Shown: piece by piece, positions 39,183 to 44,111 of the stretch | Numbering within the stretch: the first letter of the stretch is position 1 | How the letters are laid out: every line of letters begins with the position of its first letter | From: Bacillota bacterium | GTDB lineage: Bacteria; Bacillota; Clostridia; Christensenellales; SZUA-584 | Assembly: GCA_023390815.1 (NCBI GenBank) | Contig: JAEWCC010000040.1 | Coordinates: 1 to 44,111 of the forward strand | Direction of reading: 5' to 3' | Length of the DNA stretch: 44,111 bases | The notes under the pieces: generated by a model | Database searches by the model: none | What the model saw: the letters and a program-made list of their open reading frames with translations, nothing else | Told to the model about the DNA's origin: nothing | Made by a program: the position numbers and the translations under genes

Positions 39183-39971
39183 ATGCGAATCGGCGTGTAT
39201 CAGATGAAAACAGGCAGCGGCATCCGCTCCAACTACGAAAAGATGGTGGCCGCTGTCGAGATGGCGGCACGGCAGCAGGTCCGGTTGCTCGTGTTCCCCG
39301 AGTGCGCGCTCAGCGGTTATCCGCCGGTTGAAACGCCCTCAGTAGAGGGTATCAATATGCACGTCATCGACTACTGCCTCGCCGGGCTGGCGGAACTGGC
39401 AAAGCGGTATGATATGTTCATCGCTGTGGGAACGGTGCGAAAGGAAGGCCGGTTTTATAATTCCATCATACTCATTGGGCCGGAAAGCGTCCTCGGCGCT
39501 TACGATAAGCGTGCGCTCTGGGGCTGGGACTGCGATACCTTTACCGCCGGGACATCGGACGGTATATTTGAAATCGATGGCGTGAAGACGGCCTTTCGCA
39601 TCTGTTACGAGGTGCGCTTCCCGGAATATTTTCGCGAGGCGTTTCGGGCGCGCGCGGAGCTGTGTTTCGTCTGTTTCTGCGATGTTTCGCACGAGAAGGT
39701 CCCCGGCAGGTATGAGCTTCTTAAGGCGCACCTCGCGACGCGGGCGTGCGAAAACGTGATGACCGTCGTGTCGGTCAACAGCGTCTCGCAGTGGCAGACC
39801 GCGCCCACCGCCGTGTTCAGCGAGGAGGGAATTATGCAGTGCGAAGCGCCGCAGGATACTGAACATCTGCTGGTATACGATTACGAAAGGCCTGCGGAGC
39901 TGGGTTTCGGGACAACAGGACGAAAATTCTGGGCTGAAAAACTAAGCGGGCTTCAGGTGGATACTCACTGA
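39183..39971 (+). CDS. Carbon-nitrogen hydrolase (nitrilase superfamily)
   Basis: A 262-residue amidase-type nitrilase-superfamily enzyme with the complete catalytic triad: Glu40 in FPECALSGYPP, Lys109 in YDKRALWG and Cys141 in RICYEVRFPE. The family hydrolyses small amides (for example N-carbamoyl or omega-amide substrates); the substrate is not determinable here. The start is ATG 39183 after GGAGG; the ORF extension to 39144 lies beside the -10 box. Its last codons and stop form one arm of the terminator for the converging sortase gene. Confidence 0.9.
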   Translation: MRIGVYQMKTGSGIRSNYEKMVAAVEMAARQQVRLLVFPECALSGYPPVETPSVEGINMHVIDYCLAGLAELAKRYDMFIAVGTVRKEGRFYNSIILIGPESVLGAYDKRALWGWDCDTFTAGTSDGIFEIDGVKTAFRICYEVRFPEYFREAFRARAELCFVCFCDVSHEKVPGRYELLKAHLATRACENVMTVVSVNSVSQWQTAPTAVFSEEGIMQCEAPQDTEHLLVYDYERPAELGFGTTGRKFWAEKLSGLQVDTH

Positions 39972-39978
39972 AGCCCGC
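39937..39978 (-). terminator. Sortase gene terminator embedded in the 3' end of the nitrilase gene
   Basis: On the minus strand GCGGGCTTCAG (39968-39978) pairs with CTGAAGCCCGC (39946-39956), an 11-bp perfect stem with an 11-nt loop, followed by TTAGTTTTTC. On the plus strand there is no T-tract, so it serves the minus-strand gene. Confidence 0.8.
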
Positions 39979-40008
39979 CGGGTAAATGTTAGGGAGACGT
40001 CTGATCGG

Positions 40009-40887
40009 TCAGGTGTTCTGATCGATCAGACGGGCATGCACAACAAAGCGCGCATCGTCAAATTCGTAGGAACAGGTGGAAAGCGTTAAGACCACGTCGT
40101 CCGCAGAAAGAGTGATATCCGTGTCGAACATGCTTTTCTGCTGGATCGTTTGGAGGAAGCTCAGCCATTCCTCGTCGCCGGAAAAGGCAGTTTGGATATA
40201 GTAAAAGTCTGTACTGGTCACATAAGCCGAGAATATCTCCCATTCGTAATCTTCATAAAGCGTATCAAACCGGAACGTCGGGTGCGCGTAGAAAAAATCC
40301 TCGTCCTTGAACTTCATCAGGTTGTGGAACATGGAACCGTTGCGCATATTGTGGCCGTAGAGTATATAATGGCCGGCAAGCGGGCTTGCTTCGATGTCGC
40401 AGCGGTAGTCCAGAAATATCGCACCGTTGCGGCTTTTCTTGCGGTCGTAGCCGACGGAGAGGTAAGTCTTGTTGTCGTCAGTCTGGGTCACGAGATACTC
40501 GATGTCGCACGCATCAAGGGTGACGCGTCCCACGATATCGGGATTTTGCCGCAGTGCGGCGGAGAAACCGTCCCGCGGAAAGCGAAGCGCGGGGGTGGGC
40601 TGCAGATTCGGCTGCTCGAACACCGCGGCCTCGGTGGGCTGCGGCGTGGCGATGTCCTGCTCCTCCGTGAGGTCGTAGAGGTTCTGCGCGAGGTTATGCT
40701 CCTCCACCTGCCGATTGGCGTCCGATATCACGGAGGGCAATATCACGTACGCGCAGATCATCAGCAGCACAATGCCCAGCGTCAGCGCAATGCAAACCAC
40801 CGCAATCTTGGCAGTCAGCGCGTTTTTAAAAATCCCTTTATCCGAACGGCGGTGCCAGTTCTTTCCGCCCGTTCTGATACAGCTCAT
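40009..40887 (-). CDS. srtB: Class B sortase
   Basis: A 292-residue membrane-anchored transpeptidase with a basic N-terminus, a membrane helix (about 24-52), a Thr/Pro/Gln-rich stalk and a sortase barrel (about 110-290). The catalytic His is in LYGHNMRNG, Cys272 in TLSTCSYEF, and Arg280 in DARFVVHARL. Class B enzymes attach NPQTN-like or related motif proteins, or assemble surface structures. No sorting-signal protein is encoded nearby, so substrates are elsewhere. AAAGGAG precedes ATG 40887. A perfect 8-bp inverted repeat (40906-40940) lies 18 nt upstream. Confidence 0.9.
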   Translation of the reverse strand: MSCIRTGGKNWHRRSDKGIFKNALTAKIAVVCIALTLGIVLLMICAYVILPSVISDANRQVEEHNLAQNLYDLTEEQDIATPQPTEAAVFEQPNLQPTPALRFPRDGFSAALRQNPDIVGRVTLDACDIEYLVTQTDDNKTYLSVGYDRKKSRNGAIFLDYRCDIEASPLAGHYILYGHNMRNGSMFHNLMKFKDEDFFYAHPTFRFDTLYEDYEWEIFSAYVTSTDFYYIQTAFSGDEEWLSFLQTIQQKSMFDTDITLSADDVVLTLSTCSYEFDDARFVVHARLIDQNT

Positions 40888-40905
40888 CCTTTGTCTCCTT
40901 TAATC

Positions 40906-40940
40906 CGCATTGCCTGCGGCAGACAAGCTGTCGCAATGCG
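40906..40940 (-). promoter_or_regulatory. Inverted repeat in the sortase leader
   Basis: CGCATTGC (40906-40913) and GCAATGCG (40933-40940) are perfect complements enclosing an inner GACA-AGC-TGTC dyad. It could be an operator or an mRNA hairpin just before the ribosome binding site; no regulator can be assigned. Confidence 0.45.
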
Positions 40941-41004
40941 TACTAAAGGGTATGTACAAGGGGATTGTTTTATCCGCTGCCCGACAAAGGAAGAGATTTT
41001 TCAA

Positions 41005-41030
41005 CAAAAAAACCGGCCCATCGGCCGGTT
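41005..41030 (-). terminator. Intrinsic terminator of the potABCD operon
   Basis: On the minus strand AACCGGCC-GATG-GGCCGGTT (41011-41030) is followed by TTTTTTG, 15 nt after the potD stop. Confidence 0.92.
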
Positions 41031-41045
41031 TGTGAAGCTTCCATA

Positions 41046-42110
41046 TTACGGGTTATACCACTTGACCTCCTGCCACGCGTCGGAGTAGACCTGCGTGAAA
41101 TCGCCGAGGTCATGGAAGACGGTGCAGCGCTCGATCACATCGTCGCCCGGATTGAACGCGTTGTTACCGATGTACGCCTCATCAATTTGCTTGAGCACTT
41201 CCGCGTTGGGCGTGGAATAACCAATGTATTCCGTGTTGACCGTAGCCGGTTCCGGATCGAGCAGGAAGTTGATGAACTGGTGCGCGGCCTCCACGTTGTC
41301 GCAGGTATCAAGGATTACCATGCTGTCAAAAAAGATGTTGCTTCCCTCTTCCGGCACGGCATAGGCAAGGTCCGGGTTTTCCGACATGCAGTATACCGCA
41401 TCGCCGGAGTAGGTGAGGCACAGCGCGCCGGAGCCGTTGATCATGGAGTCGCGCATCTCGTCGCTGCCATAGCTTTTCACGAGCGGCTTCTGCTCCTTGA
41501 GCGCCTCCACGGCGTCGGCAATCTGCGCTTCGTCGCGCGTGTTGAGATCGTAACCCAGGCGCAGCAGCGCAGCCGCGATGGAGTCTCTCATGCTGTCATA
41601 CATGTAGATTTCGCCCTTATAGTCCTCGTCCCAGAGGATATCCCAGCTCGTTACAGGCTCCGTCACGAGCTTCGTGTTGTAAAGGATGCCGAGCGTGCCC
41701 CATGTATACGGCACGGAATAGACGTTGCCGGGATCGTACGTCTCATCCAGAAACTTTTTATCGAGATACTCCGCGTTGGGCACGAGGCTGTAATCGATCT
41801 CCTGTAGTCGGCCTTCGCTGATAAGCCGCTCCACCAGGTAGTCGGACGGGAAAACCAGGTCGTAATCAGAGCCTTCCGTTTCAATCGATACGTACATTTC
41901 CTCGTTGGACGACGAGGGGATGTAGTTGATGTCGATGTTATACTTCGACTCGAACTCGTCGATCACCGTTTCATCGATATAGTCCCCCCAGTTCAATACG
42001 TTGAGCGTTACCTTTCCACCCGTATCGCCCGAAGGGGCACCGCAGCCGCCCAGCAGCGCCGCGCCCAGCACCAGTATGGCGACCGATATCGCCAGCAGTC
42101 TTTTATTCAT
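41046..42110 (-). CDS. potD: Spermidine/putrescine-binding lipoprotein PotD
   Basis: A 354-residue substrate-binding lipoprotein. The signal peptide has lipobox LLGGC with Cys23, and the mature part opens with LNVLNWGDYIDETVIDEFESKYNI, typical of PotD/PotF. Polyamine-pocket aromatic and acidic residues lie in PSSSNEEMY, VFPSDYLVERL, PYTWGTLGILYN and DSMRDSIAAALL. It delivers polyamines to PotBC. The ATG overlaps the potC stop as ATGA, and GGAG precedes it. It is the last gene of the operon, before the terminator. Confidence 0.95.
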   Translation of the reverse strand: MNKRLLAISVAILVLGAALLGGCGAPSGDTGGKVTLNVLNWGDYIDETVIDEFESKYNIDINYIPSSSNEEMYVSIETEGSDYDLVFPSDYLVERLISEGRLQEIDYSLVPNAEYLDKKFLDETYDPGNVYSVPYTWGTLGILYNTKLVTEPVTSWDILWDEDYKGEIYMYDSMRDSIAAALLRLGYDLNTRDEAQIADAVEALKEQKPLVKSYGSDEMRDSMINGSGALCLTYSGDAVYCMSENPDLAYAVPEEGSNIFFDSMVILDTCDNVEAAHQFINFLLDPEPATVNTEYIGYSTPNAEVLKQIDEAYIGNNAFNPGDDVIERCTVFHDLGDFTQVYSDAWQEVKWYNP

Positions 42111-42937
42111 CGGTTTTCTCCTTCAAATATCTCCCCGTCGCTGCGACGGTTTTTATTCTCCTTCTGAGCGGCGATCATGTCGGGGCTGCGCTTGTTGATG
42201 ATCACGAGCAGCACCATAACGACGACGAACATGATGGCGGACAGCGCGTTGATCTCCGGCTTGATGCCCTTTTTGGCCATCGAGTAGATGTAGATGGACA
42301 GGTTGGAGAGCATGCCCTGCGTGGTAAAGAAGCTGATCACGAAGTCGTCAAACGACAGCGTGAACGCGAGAATGAACCCCGTTACGATCCCCGGCATGAT
42401 ATCGGGAATCACCACGCGCCGTATCGCCTGGCGCGGCGTCGCGCCCATGTCGAGCGCGGCTTCGTACAGCGCTTTGTCCATGGTCTTTAGCCGCGGCAGC
42501 ACCGAGAGCACCGTATACGGCAGGCAGAACGTAATATGCGCGACGAGCAGCGTCACATAGCCGCGCGGTATCTGCAGCAGGATGAACAGCAGCAGCATCG
42601 ATATGCCCGTTACGATGTCGGCATTGACGAGCGGGATATACGATAGGCTCATCATAAACGCTTTGGGGCGCTTTTTGAAGTTGTTGATGCCGATCGCGGC
42701 AAACGTGCCGATTGCCGTAGCAATCAGCGAGGCCAGCATCGCGATGCTCAGCGTCACGACGATTGCGCCCAGAATCGTGGAGTTCGTAAACAACTCGCCG
42801 TACCATTTGAGCGAGAAGCCGCCCCATTTCGCCATCGTCTTGGATTCGTTGAACGAGAAAACGACAAGCGTCAGAATGGGCAGGTAAAGGAACGCGAGGA
42901 TGATGACCAGATAGAAACGTCTGAAAAATCCTTTCAT
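42107..42937 (-). CDS. potC: Spermidine/putrescine ABC transporter permease PotC
   Basis: A 276-residue permease with six membrane helices and the binding-protein-dependent transport loop EAALDMGATPRQAIRRVVIPDIMPG (EAA motif) that contacts PotA. The start at 42937 overlaps the potB stop as ATGA, and the stop overlaps the potD start. The highly basic, polar C-terminus (KENKNRRSDGEIFEGENR) contains the potD ribosome binding site in its last codons. Confidence 0.95.
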   Translation of the reverse strand: MKGFFRRFYLVIILAFLYLPILTLVVFSFNESKTMAKWGGFSLKWYGELFTNSTILGAIVVTLSIAMLASLIATAIGTFAAIGINNFKKRPKAFMMSLSYIPLVNADIVTGISMLLLFILLQIPRGYVTLLVAHITFCLPYTVLSVLPRLKTMDKALYEAALDMGATPRQAIRRVVIPDIMPGIVTGFILAFTLSFDDFVISFFTTQGMLSNLSIYIYSMAKKGIKPEINALSAIMFVVVMVLLVIINKRSPDMIAAQKENKNRRSDGEIFEGENR

Positions 42938-43740
42938 AGCACGTACCCCTCGCCATCCTTGTCGATGCGCCGGATGATCACCATGCTGACAGCCATCAGC
43001 AGGAACATGACCACGGCGAGCGCCGACCCGAAGTTCCAGTCGCGCGTCTGCAGGAACTGTTCCGTAATGAGATCGCCGTACATGTTGTACTTGCCGCCGC
43101 CCAGCAGCTCCGTGACGACGAACGTCGTGATCGCGGGCATGAACACCATGACGATGCCCGTGATGATGCCTGGGAGGCTGAGCGGGAATATCACGCGCGT
43201 AAACGTTTTAATGCGGTTCGCACCGAGGTCGCTCGAGGCCTCGAGCAGGCTTCCGCCGATCTTTTGCAACGCGGTGTATATGGGCAATATCATGAACGGC
43301 AGAAAGTCGTACGTGAGGCCCATGATAACCGCGCCCTGCGTATAGAGCAGCTGCTGCCCCGGTATGCCGATCGCCATCAGCAGCTGGTTGATGATGCCGT
43401 TATCGTCCAGCAGCATGCGCCACGCATAGGTACGCAGCAGGAAGTTGATCCACATGGGCAGCACCATCAGCACGATCACGAGCCGCGCAGTCTGTGCCTT
43501 CATGCGCGATACGGTGTATGCGGCGGGGTAGCCCAGCAGCAGACAGATGCCAGTCACAATCAGCGCCGTCAAGATCGAACGCAGAAATATCGCGAAGTAC
43601 TCACCCGAAAACGCCTTGCGGATATTATCCAGCGTGACCTGATCCTGCCCGAACGCATAGAACAGCGTGATCAGGATGGGGCCCAGTATGAAAAGCAGCG
43701 ACCAGATCACGTAAGGCAATGCGACGCGTTTGCTCTTCAC
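42934..43740 (-). CDS. potB: Spermidine/putrescine ABC transporter permease PotB
   Basis: A 268-residue permease with six helices and the EAA loop EASSDLGANRIKTFTRVIFPLSLPG. The start is GTG 43738-43740, 7 nt after GGAGG and overlapping the potA stop as GTGA. A longer ORF to 43839 reads into potA in another frame and is rejected. With PotC it forms the membrane channel of the importer. Confidence 0.93.
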   Translation of the reverse strand: MKSKRVALPYVIWSLLFILGPILITLFYAFGQDQVTLDNIRKAFSGEYFAIFLRSILTALIVTGICLLLGYPAAYTVSRMKAQTARLVIVLMVLPMWINFLLRTYAWRMLLDDNGIINQLLMAIGIPGQQLLYTQGAVIMGLTYDFLPFMILPIYTALQKIGGSLLEASSDLGANRIKTFTRVIFPLSLPGIITGIVMVFMPAITTFVVTELLGGGKYNMYGDLITEQFLQTRDWNFGSALAVVMFLLMAVSMVIIRRIDKDGEGYVL

Positions 43741-44111
43741 TGCGCGGCCTCCTTCTCCATGATATGGATGCAGTCCTCGCCGATATAGAGCCCTGTACGG
43801 TTGCCCTCGCCCGGCGTTTTGGTAGACTGCATGAGCCATTCAAAGCCGTTGTCATCCGTCAGGCGGATGTCGTAATGCACGCCCATGAAGACGGAGGAGG
43901 TGCAAAGCCCCGATATCGCCGCGCCGTCCGGCACCAGCTCGATATCTTCAGGCCGCACGACCACGTCCACGTTAAGCCCCGCTGCAAAGCCGTGAGGCAG
44001 GCAGGGGATATCGGTGCCGGCAAAACGGACGAGCGTGGAGTGGACCGTCCCGCCCGGGAATATATTACTCTCGCCGATAAAGTCGGCGACGAACGCGTTC
44101 TTCGGTTCGTT
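43737..44111 (-). CDS. potA: Spermidine/putrescine ABC transporter ATP-binding protein PotA (3' part)
   Basis: The visible 124 codons begin NEPKNAFVADFIGESNIFPGG and run into a TOBE-like domain (VVVRPEDIEL, then FMGVHYDIRL and GLYIGEDCIHIM). This is the C-terminal end of the PotA ATPase; the nucleotide-binding domain lies beyond the window edge. Being first in the potABCD order, its promoter is also outside. The stop overlaps the potB GTG start. Confidence 0.92.
   Translation of the reverse strand, partial: NEPKNAFVADFIGESNIFPGGTVHSTLVRFAGTDIPCLPHGFAAGLNVDVVVRPEDIELVPDGAAISGLCTSSVFMGVHYDIRLTDDNGFEWLMQSTKTPGEGNRTGLYIGEDCIHIMEKEAAQ

Overview
The window looks like chromosomal DNA of a GC-moderate, endospore-forming, anaerobic Clostridia-type Firmicute. 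The evidence is an alpha/beta-type small acid-soluble spore protein, a SpoVB-like flippase next to MazG and HU, a class B sortase, an [FeFe]-hydrogenase-like protein, a putative Re-citrate synthase, tRNA genes with encoded CCA, strong GGAGG ribosome binding sites and T-rich intrinsic terminators. I cannot name the species. I see no transposase, phage module or CRISPR array. Nearly all of it reads as ordinary host chromosome, except one AT-rich stretch and a degenerate repeat array around 38.1-39.1 kb.

Layout. 1-0.5 kb: a minus-strand tRNA operon (Pro, Glu, a CAU-anticodon tRNA that is probably Ile2, Asp). 0.6-2.8 kb: a membrane-anchored HExxH protein and, converging on it, an LppM-like lipoprotein. 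2.9-6.9 kb (minus): a tightly coupled operon of SPOR protein, DRTGG protein, RsbW-like ATPase, [FeFe]-hydrogenase homologue with altered active-site loops, a second DRTGG protein and a PHP phosphoesterase. It looks like a redox- or H2-sensing signalling unit rather than a catabolic hydrogenase. 7.0-8.3 kb: DegV and a small glutaredoxin-like protein. 8.4-11.1 kb: aspartate aminotransferase plus Re-citrate synthase-like enzyme, which together could link oxaloacetate/aspartate to citrate and glutamate synthesis. 11.1-14.6 kb (minus): HU, MazG, SpoVB-like flippase. 14.7-17.0 kb: TrmL and a Na/Pi transporter with PhoP-type boxes upstream.

17.1-20.8 kb: the lower-glycolysis genes pgk-tpiA-gpmI, with an internal terminator-like structure. 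20.9-24.9 kb: a small P-loop protein, thrC (preceded by a terminator-like leader), a DUF503 protein, trpS and a HAD phosphatase. 25.0-26.0 kb: two Cys-rich small proteins, one of 46 residues, and a SASP gene. 26.1-31.6 kb: GNAT, a MerR/TipAS regulator with a 19-bp-spaced promoter, and an ABC ATPase with a very large coiled-coil FtsX-type permease. 31.7-34.5 kb: a NiCo (czcD) riboswitch with a clear terminator platform in front of a P-type ATPase. 34.5-38.1 kb: thymidine kinase, a YcxB-like protein, a nucleotidyltransferase-fold protein, a HAD hydrolase, GNAT and a DUF4177 protein.

38.1-39.1 kb: a start-less AT-rich reading-frame remnant, initiator and elongator tRNA-Met, then a tandem array of decayed units that each repeat the tRNA-Met 3' end, a terminator and a conserved block. 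39.2-44.1 kb: a nitrilase-superfamily enzyme, a class B sortase and the potABCD polyamine transport operon (potA runs off the end).

The items most worth a second look are the riboswitch-P-ATPase pairing, the tRNA-tail repeat array, the hydrogenase-like signalling operon, and the Cys-rich peptide genes beside the SASP.
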